This document shows positions 46,400 through 55,915 of a stretch of 64,000 nt of DNA, in pieces. Under the pieces are notes generated by a model, which was not told the DNA's origin, searched no databases, and worked only from the letters and a program-made list of their open reading frames with translations. Source of the stretch: Caulobacteraceae bacterium (GTDB lineage Bacteria > Pseudomonadota > Alphaproteobacteria > Caulobacterales > Caulobacteraceae); NCBI GenBank assembly GCA_031291645.1, contig JARLIQ010000053.1:1-64000 (forward strand), in the 5' to 3' direction. Position numbers and translations under genes: made by a program. Each line of letters begins with the position of its first letter. The first letter of the stretch is position 1.

Positions 46400-46785
46400 G
46401 TAAGCGCCCCGAACACTTCCTCGATCTTGGCCTTCAGCGTGGCGTTAGTGAACGGTTTGACCAGATAATTGTTGACGCCGTATTGCGCCGCCTTCTGAAC
46501 AAGTTCGCGGTCGGCGCGCCCGGTCAGCATGATGAAGGCGGTGTTGCGGATCGGCTGGTGCGACCGGATGGCGCGCAGCAATCCCAGACCGTCAAGCTTG
46601 GGCATGTTGAAGTCCGAGATCACCAGGTGTGTGGGCCGGGCCAGCAGCGCCCGCAGCCCGTCCTCACCGTCGGCGGCTTCACGGACGTTGACGATGCCCA
46701 GCTGCTGCAGCCCGTTGCGGACGAGCGAACGGATGGTCTGCTGGTCATCGACGATCAGGGTTTGGAGAGAGGAGGCGGCGGGCAT
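46396..46785 (-). CDS. cheYII: Response regulator CheY (CheYII position)
   Basis: A 129-residue single-domain receiver with all key residues: acidic pair in LIVDDQQTI, acceptor D58 (VISDFNMPKLDG), Thr in FIMLTGRAD and Lys in NYLVKPF. It would bind the flagellar switch when phosphorylated by CheA, or act as a phosphate sink. It lies 3 bases after cheB. Confidence 0.92.
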   Translation of the reverse strand: MPAASSLQTLIVDDQQTIRSLVRNGLQQLGIVNVREAADGEDGLRALLARPTHLVISDFNMPKLDGLGLLRAIRSHQPIRNTAFIMLTGRADRELVQKAAQYGVNNYLVKPFTNATLKAKIEEVFGALT

Positions 46786-46788
46786 GGC

Positions 46789-47811
46789 TCAGCGCTTCTT
46801 TTCACAGAGGGAGAGGAGGATGGGGCCGACCTCGCCGATCGGCGCCTGGCGCTCGACGGCGCCGATTTCAAAAGCCGCCTTGGGCATGCCGTAGACGACG
46901 CTGCTGGCTTCGTCCTGGCCCACGGTATGCGCGCCGGCCTGGCGCATCGCCTTCAGGCCCTCCGCACCGTCGCGGCCCATGCCGGTCAGGATGGCGCCCG
47001 CCGCGGCGCGGCCGACCGCGTCGGCGACCGAGGCGAACAGGGCGTCGACCGAGGGGCGATGGCCGTTGACCGGATCGCCTTCGCGCAGTCGGCACCGCAG
47101 GCCGCCGGCGCGGACGACCTCCAGGTGCGCCACCCCGCCCGGAGCCAGATAGACCCGGCCCGGCTCGATCGGCGCGCCGTCATAGGCCTCCACCACCTGC
47201 GCCGCACAGGCCCGGTCGAGGCGCGCGGCGAAGCTGCGGGTGAAGCTGGCGGGCATGTGCTGGGTGATGACCGTCGGCGGGCAGGTTTCTGGAAAATGCT
47301 CCAGCACGGTCAGGAGCGCCTCGACCCCGCCCGTCGACGAGCCGATCGCCACGAGATCGCCGGACGGCGCATAGCCGCTGCGCGGGGCCGGCGGGCGGAC
47401 CTCGTCGTAGCGGCCCCGCACCCGGGCCCGCGCGGCCGCCTTGACCCGGGCGGGCAGATCCGACAGCGCCTCGCCGACCGCGCCCGACGGCTTGGCCACG
47501 CAATCCACCGCTCCCAGCTCAAGCGCCTGCAGGCTGGCTTCGGCGCCGGCCTGGGTCAGGGTGGAGACCATGACCACCGGCATCGGTCGCAGGCGCATGA
47601 TCCGCTCCAGGAAGTCGAGGCCGTTCATGTTCGGCATCTCGATGTCCAGGGTGATCACGTCCGGGTTGACCGCCTTGATCGTCTGGCGCGCTTCGAGCGG
47701 GTCGCCCGCGGAGCCCACGACCTCGATGTCCGGGTCACGGCGCAGGGAGGCGCTGATCAGGCCGCGCATGGTGGCGGAATCGTCGACGACGACGACGCGT
47801 ATGGGGCTCAT
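46789..47811 (-). CDS. cheB: Chemotaxis methylesterase CheB
   Basis: A 340-residue protein: receiver domain (1-120; acidic pair VVDDSAT, acceptor D56 in [11 protein letters not shown]) and a C-terminal esterase. The catalytic Ser ([10 protein letters not shown]), His (TQHMPASFT) and Asp ([10 protein letters not shown]) are all seen. It removes methyl groups from receptor glutamates and so resets adaptation. Start ATG overlaps the cheR stop by 4 bases. Confidence 0.95.
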   Translation of the reverse strand: MSPIRVVVVDDSATMRGLISASLRRDPDIEVVGSAGDPLEARQTIKAVNPDVITLDIEMPNMNGLDFLERIMRLRPMPVVMVSTLTQAGAEASLQALELGAVDCVAKPSGAVGEALSDLPARVKAAARARVRGRYDEVRPPAPRSGYAPSGDLVAIGSSTGGVEALLTVLEHFPETCPPTVITQHMPASFTRSFAARLDRACAAQVVEAYDGAPIEPGRVYLAPGGVAHLEVVRAGGLRCRLREGDPVNGHRPSVDALFASVADAVGRAAAGAILTGMGRDGAEGLKAMRQAGAHTVGQDEASSVVYGMPKAAFEIGAVERQAPIGEVGPILLSLCEKKR

Positions 47812-48695
47812 CGCAGGCCTCCCGCGCGGCGGTAGACGGTCAGGCCGTCGCTGGCGTAGCCGACGGTAGCCGGGCCGGTGACCCGCTCGGAATGACCGAT
47901 GTAGAGGCGGCCCTGGGCGCCCAGCAGCGGCGCGAACCGGGACCAGATGGTTTCCTGGGTCGGCTCGTCGAAATAGATCACCACGTTGCGGCAGAAGATG
48001 GCGTCGAAGGGGCCTTTCACCGGCCACGCGCCGATCAGGTTCAGTTCCTTGAAGGTGACCAGCGAACGCGCGGCCTCGCCAACGCGCCATTGCCGCGCAT
48101 TGGATGGATCACGCTCCATCCAACGGTTGCGGAAGTCGCCGGGGATCGGTTCGACCAGGTCAGCGGCGTAACGGCCCTCGCGGGCCTGGGCGACGACCTT
48201 GGAATCGATGTCGGTGGCGAGGATCTTGATGTCGAGGTTCGGCGCCTCCGGCAGCAGCGAAAGCACCGTCAGGGCCATGGAATAGGGCTCCTGGCCGGTC
48301 GAGCAGGCCGCCGACCACAGCCGCATCCGCCCGCCCGCCCGAAGCGCGTCCAGCCGCGGCGCCAGCACCTGGTCGCGCAGATGGTCGAAGTGGTGCGGTT
48401 CGCGGAAGAAGCGGGTGACGTTGGTGGTCAGGGCGTTGAGCATGTTCGCCTGCTCGTCCGCGCCCTCGGGCGAGGCGATCAGCGCGCAGTAGTCCGCGAA
48501 GCTCTGCAGGCCCAGGCCGCGCAGCCGCTTGGCCAGCCGCGAGTAGACCAGGGTGGCCTTGGTCTCGGTCAGGGAAATGCCAGCCTGTTCGTAGAGCAGT
48601 TCCGCAATCCGACGAAAATCGCCGGCCGTGAATGCGAACTCGCCTTCGACCAGGTTCGGCTCGGGCTCACCCCGTCTGGCGAGCGCCGCGCTCAT
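47808..48695 (-). CDS. cheR: Chemotaxis methyltransferase CheR
   Basis: A 295-residue SAM-dependent methyltransferase. The CheR helical N-domain (about 15-90) and the SAM pocket ([21 protein letters not shown], then [13 protein letters not shown]) are clear, as are FKELNLI and [14 protein letters not shown]. It methylates receptor glutamates. ATG 48695 overlaps the cheW stop; longer frames on the same strand are shadows of cheW. Confidence 0.95.
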   Translation of the reverse strand: MSAALARRGEPEPNLVEGEFAFTAGDFRRIAELLYEQAGISLTETKATLVYSRLAKRLRGLGLQSFADYCALIASPEGADEQANMLNALTTNVTRFFREPHHFDHLRDQVLAPRLDALRAGGRMRLWSAACSTGQEPYSMALTVLSLLPEAPNLDIKILATDIDSKVVAQAREGRYAADLVEPIPGDFRNRWMERDPSNARQWRVGEAARSLVTFKELNLIGAWPVKGPFDAIFCRNVVIYFDEPTQETIWSRFAPLLGAQGRLYIGHSERVTGPATVGYASDGLTVYRRAGGLR

Positions 48696-49159
48696 GCGGC
48701 CAGGGCCTCGAGTTCGGGCAGCAGGCGCTCGATGGCGATCTCGCTGATCATCCGGCCTTCCATGGTGATCAGACCACGGATGAAACTTCGGACCCGGTCG
48801 CAGGCCACGTCCGGCGTCGCCTGGATCAGGTCCTCGGTGATCGAGAGGATGTCGGAGACCGCGTCGACCAGCAGGCCGACCATGCGCTCGTCCACCTTGA
48901 TCACGATGATCACCGAGCGGACGGTGGTTTCGGAGGTCGGCAGGCCCAGGCGCGCGGCCAGGTCCATGATCGGCAGCACCGCCCCGCGCAGATTGATCAC
49001 CCCGCGCATGTAGTCGGGCGTCTGGGGCAGGGGCGTGGCCGGGCTCCAGCCGCGAATCTCGCGGACAGCCATGATGTCCACGCAATACTCCTGCTCGCCG
49101 ATGCAGAAGGCGATCAGTTCGCGGCGTTCGGACGTCGACTGCGCATGAGTTTCGTTCAT
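48692..49159 (-). CDS. cheW: Chemotaxis coupling protein CheW
   Basis: A 155-residue CheW domain protein: [22 protein letters not shown] at the start, [26 protein letters not shown] in the middle. It links receptors to CheA. It lies 4 bases after cheA. Confidence 0.95.
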   Translation of the reverse strand: MNETHAQSTSERRELIAFCIGEQEYCVDIMAVREIRGWSPATPLPQTPDYMRGVINLRGAVLPIMDLAARLGLPTSETTVRSVIIVIKVDERMVGLLVDAVSDILSITEDLIQATPDVACDRVRSFIRGLITMEGRMISEIAIERLLPELEALAA

Positions 49160-49163
49160 CGGG

Positions 49164-51368
49164 CTACTCCGCAGCGTGAAGAGTGGGTTCGGGGGCGCGG
49201 GGCTCGCGACGGCGCATCGCCACCACGGCGTCCACGTCCAGGATCAGGGCGACGCGGCCATCGCCCAGGATGGTGGCCGCCGCGATGCCTTCGACCTGAC
49301 GGTAGTTGGCTTCCAGCGACTTGATCACGACCTGGCGCTGGCCCTGGATCACGTCGGCGACCAGGGCGGCGCGGCCGCCGTCCTCGTGCTCGACGAGCAG
49401 GACCACGCCCTCGCTGGGCGCGACCGACGACTTGCGGAAGCCGAGGACGGAGCCGACGTCGACCAGCGGCACATAGCTGTCGCGCACGGCCAGCACCGCG
49501 CCCGTGGGCCCCAGCGGACGCACGTCCTCGGGCTTGGGCCGCAGGCTCTCGATGATGGAGGTCAGGGGCACCACCAGGGTGTGGCCCGCGACATCGACCA
49601 CCATTCCGTCGAGCACGGCCAGGGTCAGGGGCAGGCTGAGGGTGAAGGTCGAGCCTTCGCCCGGACGCGAGCTGATCGAGATCCGGCCGCCCAGCGCCTG
49701 CACGCTGCGGCGGACCACGTCCATGCCGACGCCGCGCCCGGAGATGTCCGAGACCGCGTTGGCGGTCGAGAACCCGGGCAGGAAGATCAGGTTGTCGACC
49801 TCTTCGTCGGTCAGGGTCGCGTCGGCGGCCAGAAGGCCCTTGTCGATCGCGATCTGGCGAACCCGCTGGCGGTTGATGCCGCGCCCGTCGTCCTCGACCT
49901 CGATCACGATCCGACCGCCGCGATGCAGGGCCGCCAGGCGCACCACGCCCTCCGGCGGCTTGCCGGCGGCGATCCGCTCGCTGGGCGTCTCCAGCCCGTG
50001 GTCGATGGCGTTGCGCAGCATGTGGGTGATCGGGTCCGACAGCCGCTCGATCACGGTCTTGTCGACCTCGGTGCCCTCGCCTTCCATCACAAGGCGGACC
50101 TGCTTGCCGATCTGGGACGCGACCTCGCGCGCCAGACGGGGCATGCGCTGGAACACCGACTTCACGGGCTGGGCGCGGATGGCCATCACGCTGTCCTGGA
50201 TGCCGCGGGTGAGCTGTTCCAGCTCGTCCAGGCCCATGGCGATGTCCGAAGACGGGGCGAAGCCGTGCTGGACCACCCTCTGGGCCAGCATCGCCTGGTT
50301 GATCACCAGTTCGCCCACGAGGTCGATCAGCCGGTCGATCCGCTCGGGATCGACCCGGATGGTGGCCTGGGGCGGGGCATGGTCCACCGCGGCGCGGCCG
50401 GCGGCCGGCGCCGGGGCGGCGGCCCGGATCGGTGCAGACTCGACCGGAGCGACCGCCACCGGGGCGGGCGCGAGGGGCGCGATCTCGACTTCGAGCGGCG
50501 CGGGGCCCGGCGCCGGGGCGGCCGAAAGCGACGCCAGCAGGGCCGCAAGGTCGGTCTCCTCGTTCGCGCCGTCCTCGCGCGAGATGGTCAGCTCGCAGTC
50601 GCCGTCGACGAATTCGAACGCGTCGCGGATCGCCTGCTCGTCGACCTCAGGCTCCAGCCGGACGGTCCAGCTGAGGTAGGCCTCCTCGGGCTTCAGGGCG
50701 TCGAGCGGCGGCAGGTCGGCGTCGTCGAGTTCGACCTCGACCGGACCCAGCCGGCCCAGCTCACGCAGCAACCGGCCGGCCTCGTTGGCCTTGGCGTAGA
50801 GGCTGGCCGCGGGCTTGAAGGTGACGGTCCAGCCCGCCTTGGCCGGCGCTTCGTCGATCGGCGCGACGTCAGGGATCAGGACGGCCATCGGCTTGAAGCC
50901 GAAGTCGTCTTCGTCGGCGGCGGCCGGCGGCGCCGCCGGCTTCGCCGCGGCGGGCGCGACGACAGGCTCCGCGCCAAGGGGCTCGCCGGCGATCCAGGCT
51001 TCCAATTCGGCGACCATCGAGGCGGTCTCGTGCTCGTCGGCGCGGCCGTTGGTGCGCGCGGCCTGCACCTCGTCGGCCAGGACGTCGGCCGCTCGCAGCA
51101 GCACGCGCACCAGCTCGGGCGCGGCCTCGATCGAGCCGCTCCGGACGCCGTCGAGCAGGGTCTCGAAGACGTGGGCGTAGCGCACGAGCGCGTCGAGTCC
51201 GAACGCGCCGGCGCCCCCCTTGACCGAGTGCACCGCGCGGAAGACGGCGTTGACGGTCTCGCTGTCGCCCTCGCCCGCTTCCATCTGCAGGAGACCGGCC
51301 TCCAGGTCGCCGAGCAGCTCGTCGCACTCTTGAAAGAAGGTCGCCTTGATCTCTTCGAGCTCATCCAT
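49164..51368 (-). CDS. cheA: Chemotaxis histidine kinase CheA
   Basis: A 734-residue CheA with the full domain order: an N-terminal Hpt domain (H47 in [13 protein letters not shown]), a middle linker with a second domain (about 180-275), the dimerisation helices, the HATPase (N-box [25 protein letters not shown] and GRGVGMDVV), and a C-terminal CheW-like domain. It autophosphorylates and passes phosphate to CheY proteins and CheB. Long Ala/Pro linkers separate the parts. Confidence 0.95.
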   Translation of the reverse strand: MDELEEIKATFFQECDELLGDLEAGLLQMEAGEGDSETVNAVFRAVHSVKGGAGAFGLDALVRYAHVFETLLDGVRSGSIEAAPELVRVLLRAADVLADEVQAARTNGRADEHETASMVAELEAWIAGEPLGAEPVVAPAAAKPAAPPAAADEDDFGFKPMAVLIPDVAPIDEAPAKAGWTVTFKPAASLYAKANEAGRLLRELGRLGPVEVELDDADLPPLDALKPEEAYLSWTVRLEPEVDEQAIRDAFEFVDGDCELTISREDGANEETDLAALLASLSAAPAPGPAPLEVEIAPLAPAPVAVAPVESAPIRAAAPAPAAGRAAVDHAPPQATIRVDPERIDRLIDLVGELVINQAMLAQRVVQHGFAPSSDIAMGLDELEQLTRGIQDSVMAIRAQPVKSVFQRMPRLAREVASQIGKQVRLVMEGEGTEVDKTVIERLSDPITHMLRNAIDHGLETPSERIAAGKPPEGVVRLAALHRGGRIVIEVEDDGRGINRQRVRQIAIDKGLLAADATLTDEEVDNLIFLPGFSTANAVSDISGRGVGMDVVRRSVQALGGRISISSRPGEGSTFTLSLPLTLAVLDGMVVDVAGHTLVVPLTSIIESLRPKPEDVRPLGPTGAVLAVRDSYVPLVDVGSVLGFRKSSVAPSEGVVLLVEHEDGGRAALVADVIQGQRQVVIKSLEANYRQVEGIAAATILGDGRVALILDVDAVVAMRRREPRAPEPTLHAAE

Positions 51369-51373
51369 CGGGA

Positions 51374-51736
51374 TTACGCCGCGACCCTGCGAATGGCCTC
51401 GACCAGCTTCTCCGGATGGAAGGGCTTGACGATCCAGCCCGTCGCGCCCGCTTCGCGCGCCCGGTTCTTCTTGGCCGGGTCGCTTTCGGTGGTCAGCACC
51501 AGGATCGGCGTCGCGCGGTAGGCGTCATCCTCGCGCACCGCCTCGATGAAACCGAAGCCGTCGAGCCTTGGCATGTTGATGTCCGTGATGATCACGTCGG
51601 CGTTGGCCTGGCCCAGGACTTCGAGCCCGTGGACGCCGTCCACCGCCTCGATGACGTGGAAGCCGGCCTTGACCAACGCCAAGCGCAGCATGTCGCGCAT
51701 GGTGCGCGAATCATCCACCGTCAGAATCCGCATCAT
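51374..51736 (-). CDS. cheYI: Response regulator CheY (CheYI position)
   Basis: A 120-residue receiver with complete signature: acidic pair LTVDDSRT, acceptor D52 (IITDINMPRLDG), Thr in LVLTTESD and Lys in WIVKPFHPEKL. It stands directly before cheA, as in Caulobacter. The start overlaps the stop of the STAS gene by 4 bases. Confidence 0.93.
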   Translation of the reverse strand: MMRILTVDDSRTMRDMLRLALVKAGFHVIEAVDGVHGLEVLGQANADVIITDINMPRLDGFGFIEAVREDDAYRATPILVLTTESDPAKKNRAREAGATGWIVKPFHPEKLVEAIRRVAA

Positions 51737-52017
51737 CGGGCCCCTTTTTCCGATCGATCATCGTCAAATCGCCCATCCGCGCCGAACAGCGCGAGGGCTT
51801 CGTCGAAAGCCGCCGAACGCGGCGTGATGGCGAAGGCGCAAGCGTCGCTCGCCCAAGTCCGGTCGGCGGACAGCAACACCTGCAGGCACAGCCCGCCCAG
51901 TCGCTGCACGCCCGAGGCGTCCACGCTGAGGGGCTTGCCCCGGCGCTCGAGCAGGGCCGCCTGCAATGGGGCGGACGCCTTCAGGTCCAGCACCGGGTCC
52001 AGCACGAGCGTGTCCAT
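51733..52017 (-). CDS. STAS-domain protein of the che operon
   Basis: A 94-residue protein with the STAS fold: LDLKASAPLQAALLERRGKPL, then VDASGVQRLGGLCLQVLLSA, which holds a Ser at the usual regulatory position. STAS proteins bind partner kinases or nucleotides. In Caulobacter a similar gene (sometimes called cheX) stands at this place. It begins 3 bases after the stop of a short upstream ORF and its stop overlaps cheYI. Confidence 0.85.
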   Translation of the reverse strand: MDTLVLDPVLDLKASAPLQAALLERRGKPLSVDASGVQRLGGLCLQVLLSADRTWASDACAFAITPRSAAFDEALALFGADGRFDDDRSEKGAR

Positions 52018-52019
52018 CG

Positions 52020-52187
52020 TCAGAAATCCTTCCAGTCGTCGCCGGCGGCCGCCGGCGCGCCGAGGTCGGCGGCGGGCGGGTCAGGGCGCAGACGGACGAG
52101 GAAGCCGGCCGAGCGCTTCGCCGACGCGCGCGCGCCGCCGAATTCCGCCTCAAAGCCAAGCCCTGCCCAGATCACCCCGAACGACAT
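52020..52187 (-). CDS. 55-residue ORF ending in a CheR-docking-like WxxF tail
   Basis: The ORF starts at ATG 52187 behind GGGGCGAG and ends AAAGDDWKDF 3 bases before the STAS gene. The end resembles the xWxxF pentapeptide that chemoreceptors carry at their C-terminus to tether CheR and CheB (NWETF in E. coli). The order in Caulobacter is a chemoreceptor gene (mcpA) at this spot; here no receptor coding sequence is found upstream, so this could be an mcpA remnant or a free docking peptide. The rest (FEAEFGGARASAKRSAGF) shows no fold. Confidence 0.5.
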   Translation of the reverse strand: MSFGVIWAGLGFEAEFGGARASAKRSAGFLVRLRPDPPAADLGAPAAAGDDWKDF

Positions 52188-52445
52188 TCTACTCGCCCCG
52201 ATCACAGCTACTAACTATTTGGGAAAAGCTTGAGTCATCCTTAACAGCGCGGTTTACACTGCAGAAACTAGACGGCGGCCCCGCCGGATTAGGTAAATAT
52301 TTAGAAACGCCCAACGAAGCCGCGGTGAAACGCCACGCATTAGTGGCTGCGTCGCGCGCCTTCCGGCCGGAAGCAGTCCGCCAGCGGGACAAGCCTTCCG
52401 CAACCCGCCTTGCTCCCGATCCGCCGAATGCAGATATTCCAGCGA

Positions 52446-54167
52446 TTAACTTGCTATCCGTTCCGGGCTTGGGGAGAGTTGTTCCAACAGCAGCCGCTGC
52501 AGCTGCGCAGGCTGAATCGGCTTTGCGATGAAGCCGTCCATGCCGGCCGCCCGGCAACTGTCGGCGTGGTCGCTCATCGCGTCGGCCGTGACCGCCACCA
52601 CGGGAATGCGGCCCGCCGCGCCGGGCAGCCTGCGAATCGCGCGGGTGGCCTCCAGGCCATCCATGCCTGGCATCTGCAGGTCCATCAGGACCAGGTCATA
52701 GCGGCCGCCTGCGACAGCCCTCACGGCGGCGGCGCCATCCTCGACCATCTCGTGAGCCAACCCCATCTCGTCCAGCAGCACCGCCATGATCCGGCGGTTG
52801 AGCGGATGGTCCTCGGCGACCAGAATCCTGGGGCCCGCCTCGTCCCCGGCGAGCGCCGGCTCGGGCGGCGGCGTCTGCGCCGGAACCTGGCCGGCTCGCG
52901 CCTGGGCCAGCGGTAGGGCCAGACGGATCGTCATCCGCGCGCCCAGGTTCGGCGCGCTTTCCGCGCTGATCTCGCCGCCCATCAGCCGAATGAGGTCGCG
53001 GCAGATCGCCAGCCCCAGGCCGGTGCCGCCGTGCCGGCGGGTGTTGGTGGAATCGGCCTGGACGAAGGGGTCGAAGATGCGTTCCGCGAGGGCGGCGTCG
53101 AAGCCCTGGCCGGTGTCGGCCACCACCAGCAGCAGTCGGGCTTGGCCGTCCTCGATCGCCTCGCACTCACATCGGATCGAGACCGATCCCCGCTCGGTGA
53201 ACTTGATCGCATTGCTCAGCAGGTTCGAGATCACCTGGCGCAGCCGTCCCTCGTCGCCGACGACCGGAGGCAGGCCCCCGGCGTCGACCTGAAGGTCCAG
53301 CCCCTTGGCCGACGCCGCGCAGCGCCAGGTGACCGCCAGCGCGTTGATGAGGTCGCCGGGCGAGAATGGAGCCGCCGCCAGGGTGAAGGCGCCGGCCTCG
53401 ATCTTGGCCAGGTCCAGGATCTCGTTGAGCAGGGCCAGGAGCGTGCGGCCCGACTCGCGGACAATGCCGACCAGGTCGCGGTCCTCGGCGGCGGTGACCC
53501 GGCCGGCCAGGACGTCGGCGATGGCGATCACCCCGTTCAGCGGCGTGCGGATCTCATGGCTCATGGTCGCCAGGAAGCGGGACTTGGCCAGGTTGGCCGC
53601 CTCGGCCTCGGCCCGGGCGGCCTCCGCGGCGCGGGCCCAGGCCTCGGATTGGCGCCGCTCGCGCTCGAGGGCGGCGCCGGACGCCTTGAGGTCCGCCACG
53701 GTGCGGTTCAGGGCGGCCACCGTCTCGGTCAGCGCCGCGTCGCTGGCCAGCCGCTGGGAAATGTCCCGGCACGCGCCGATGAACTTGCGCTGGCCGCCGA
53801 TCCAGGCCTCTCCGACAGACAGTTCGATCGGCACCGGCGTCCCGTCGCGGCGGCGCGCCTCCAGCGTCCTTGGCCCGACGTTGAGGATTCCGCTGCGGCC
53901 GGTGTTCAGATAGCGGGCCATGTGGCCACTGTGGCCGGCCCGGTCGACCTCGCCCATCAGGACCTCGAGCGGCTGGCCGCGGAGATCCCCCTCGGCCCAA
54001 CCGAACAGCCGCGTGGCCGCCAGGTTGGAATTTTCGATCGCCCCCTTCTCGTCAATGACGATGATCGCGTCGGCCGCATGGTCGAGGATCGCCGCCAACC
54101 GTTCCTCGACGGCGCTCGCCTCGGCGCCGGCCGCCCGCCCCTCACCCGGATCTTCACACTGCGTCAT
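52446..54167 (-). CDS. Hybrid PAS-histidine kinase-receiver protein
   Basis: A 573-residue soluble hybrid kinase: PAS domain (about 25-140, AAILDHAADAIIVIDEKGAIEN to a PAC-type end), coiled coil, HisKA with the phospho-His in FLATMSHEIRTPLNG, HATPase (NLLSNAIKFTERG, DTGQGFD, GTGLGLAI) and a C-terminal receiver (acidic pair LVAEDHPLN, acceptor Asp in LVLMDLQMPGMDG, K in FIAKPIQP). No membrane segment is seen. ATG 54167 is preferred; an upstream GTG at 54224 is possible. The cognate output is not adjacent, although a LuxR-type regulator lies 650 bases away. Confidence 0.92.
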   Translation of the reverse strand: MTQCEDPGEGRAAGAEASAVEERLAAILDHAADAIIVIDEKGAIENSNLAATRLFGWAEGDLRGQPLEVLMGEVDRAGHSGHMARYLNTGRSGILNVGPRTLEARRRDGTPVPIELSVGEAWIGGQRKFIGACRDISQRLASDAALTETVAALNRTVADLKASGAALERERRQSEAWARAAEAARAEAEAANLAKSRFLATMSHEIRTPLNGVIAIADVLAGRVTAAEDRDLVGIVRESGRTLLALLNEILDLAKIEAGAFTLAAAPFSPGDLINALAVTWRCAASAKGLDLQVDAGGLPPVVGDEGRLRQVISNLLSNAIKFTERGSVSIRCECEAIEDGQARLLLVVADTGQGFDAALAERIFDPFVQADSTNTRRHGGTGLGLAICRDLIRLMGGEISAESAPNLGARMTIRLALPLAQARAGQVPAQTPPPEPALAGDEAGPRILVAEDHPLNRRIMAVLLDEMGLAHEMVEDGAAAVRAVAGGRYDLVLMDLQMPGMDGLEATRAIRRLPGAAGRIPVVAVTADAMSDHADSCRAAGMDGFIAKPIQPAQLQRLLLEQLSPSPERIAS

Positions 54168-54224
54168 CACGACTGGCCGCCCCCCTGGCTCGCCCCCGCG
54201 CCCCAACCAACCCGACACCAGCAC

Positions 54225-54814
54225 CTCACGTAGTTCGGAAAATATAGACCTTCCGTTCTAGCTCACCTGAGGCCTAAAAATTCTCCTAATAAGAGAAATA
54301 GTTCACGTAACGGGTGCACGGGAAGCATTAACACTCGCCCAAAAGATGATTTCTGACTGTATCGCCATTCTATTCTTGAGACAGATAGGCGCCCATATTG
54401 GGCGCCCATCCGGCGCCGGTCCCGCCGCCGCGACCCCGCACCCCATCCGGGGGCGGCGCACGGATCAACGTTACTCTTTGAGATTGGCGGCCGGTTAGTT
54501 AATCACGAATGAATCCGCACTATCCTTGGCAGCCATATCAGGCATACGTAACCACCAATCACGCAACTCTCACGACTATATCTGTCGACATTCTTTTCCG
54601 CATGGATAGTATAACGGCAATATAACCACCTAGCCAGGTGGCCAGGGGCGAAAGGGTTTGATGATGTGGAATGACGTCACTCTTGACGAGCGGCCGACAC
54701 TTAAACATTGATCCAGGTTAAGCCGCCCTGTGTTTTCCCAGATTAGGGCGACTTCGTAGCGCGGGCGCGCGACCGCCTCCCCCATCGACGACCGCGCCGA
54801 GGAAGTAGATCGCG
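54225..54814. other. AT-richer intergenic region between the hybrid kinase and the LuxR gene
   Basis: About 590 bases with clearly lower GC than the surroundings and no plausible gene. It holds the divergent promoters of the kinase and LuxR genes, an 8-base perfect hairpin GGCGCCCA / TGGGCGCC (54388-54406), and a CtrA-like site TTAA-N7-TGAA (54499-54513, 7 of 8). Otherwise I see nothing definite in it. A small RNA is possible but not supported. Confidence 0.5.
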
Positions 54815-55441
54815 ATGAGATTTCTTGTCATCGATGAGCATCCATTGGTGCGTGAGGCTCTCGAGGGCGTACTCAGGCGGCAGTTCCCGGCGGCGGAGAT
54901 TTCGGCGGTGGGCTCGCACGACGAGGCCCAAGAGAGCGTGCGGCGCAGGCCTGCGGACCTGATCCTCACAGACATGATGTGCGGCGCGCCGGAGGACCTG
55001 AAGGCCCTGCCGGCCCTGGTCGAGGCCGCGGCGCCGGGCCGCGTGGTGGTGTTCGGCAAATGCGCGGGACGGGCCGGGGCCCGCCGGATCCAGGCCACGG
55101 GCGTCCACGGCTATGTGCCGGCCACCAGCCGGGCCGAACTGGTGGGCGCGGCCGTTGGGCTGGTCCTGGCCGGCGGGGTCTATTTCCCCCAGGTTCCCGC
55201 GCAGGACCGCCGCGTCCATGACGCCGGCCGGCCCTTGGTCGAGCGGCTGTCGGCGCGTCAGCGCGAGGTGCTGCGCGGCCTGCAGGCCGGCCAGAGCAAC
55301 AAGCTGATCGCCCGCGCGATGGGCATATCCGTCGCCACGGTCAAACTGCACGTCCAGGCGATCCTGCGCGAGACCGGCGCACGCAACCGCACCGAGGCGG
55401 TCGCCATCGCCGCCGAGCAGACGCAGGACAGCGAACTCTAG
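54815..55441 (+). CDS. LuxR/NarL-type response regulator with a degenerate receiver
   Basis: A 208-residue protein: N-terminal receiver-like domain (MRFLVIDEHPLVREAL, with acceptor-type Asp in LILTDMMCG) and a C-terminal LuxR helix-turn-helix (LSARQREVLRGLQAGQSNKLIARAMGI across the scaffold and first helix, then TVKLHVQAILRETGARNRTEAV). The conserved receiver lysine near GVHGYVPATS is replaced by Ala, so normal phospho-switching is doubtful. It binds DNA as a dimer. Targets unknown; the nearby hybrid kinase is a possible partner. Confidence 0.85.
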   Translation: MRFLVIDEHPLVREALEGVLRRQFPAAEISAVGSHDEAQESVRRRPADLILTDMMCGAPEDLKALPALVEAAAPGRVVVFGKCAGRAGARRIQATGVHGYVPATSRAELVGAAVGLVLAGGVYFPQVPAQDRRVHDAGRPLVERLSARQREVLRGLQAGQSNKLIARAMGISVATVKLHVQAILRETGARNRTEAVAIAAEQTQDSEL

Positions 55442-55477
55442 CCGCTAGGCGGGAAGAGGACCTGAAGGGGCGGCGCG

Positions 55478-55759
55478 TCAGCCGCGACGACGAGCCCGTG
55501 CGCCGATGCGGACCGGAGCGGCCACCGGGCGGCCCGCCTCGCCGGCGGCGACGAGGCCCAGGCCGACACCGGCCATGCCGAGCGCGGCGTAGCAGGCCGC
55601 GCAATGCGGCCCCAGCAAAGCGTGGCCGCAGATCGGGCCGTAGGCGCTGGCCGCCAGGATCGGCCGCATCAGCATGGCGTACCAGCCGACGCCGCCGGCG
55701 ACCATCGCCAGCCCCGCCGCGCCGAGACCATTCGCCGAAAGGAATTTCGCGATGCGCAT
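55478..55759 (-). CDS. Small membrane protein divergent from the cbb3 operon
   Basis: A 93-residue protein with two membrane segments (about 10-30 and 54-74) and a Cys/His-rich turn between them: [21 protein letters not shown]. CxxC plus nearby histidines could bind metal, heme or form a disulfide. It is divergent from ccoN and the FixK-type box at 55845-55858 lies between them, 92 bases upstream of this start, so it may be co-regulated with the oxidase. ATG 55759 has GAGGCG at the right distance; 55771 does not. No family recognised. Confidence 0.6.
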   Translation of the reverse strand: MRIAKFLSANGLGAAGLAMVAGGVGWYAMLMRPILAASAYGPICGHALLGPHCAACYAALGMAGVGLGLVAAGEAGRPVAAPVRIGARARRRG

Positions 55760-55844
55760 GACGCGCCTCATAAGCTTAACGCCACGCCGGATATGGGCGT
55801 CGCCGATCCATGCGGCAAGGTGCCCATCGGGCCTGCCCAACGCC

Positions 55845-55858
55845 TTGACCTAAATCAA
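55845..55858. promoter_or_regulatory. FixK/FNR-type box of the cbb3 oxidase operon
   Basis: TTGACCTAAATCAA, 9 of 10 against TTGAT-N4-ATCAA. A class II site centred at -41.5 would put transcription near 55893, so the translation start must be downstream of that, in favour of ATG 55916 rather than 55868 for ccoN. Confidence 0.75.
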
Positions 55859-55915
55859 GGCGACTTCATGGCCAGCCCTGCAAGTCAGCCCCAACGATTA
55901 GTCGGGCTGAATCTC

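Noticed and set aside
49176-51521. Plus-strand open frame of about 780 codons opposite cheA
   Set aside because: Antisense shadow; the minus strand is a complete CheA.
54388-54406. Terminator between the hybrid kinase and the LuxR gene
   Set aside because: The hairpin lies between divergent promoters and has no T-run, so a terminator makes no sense there.
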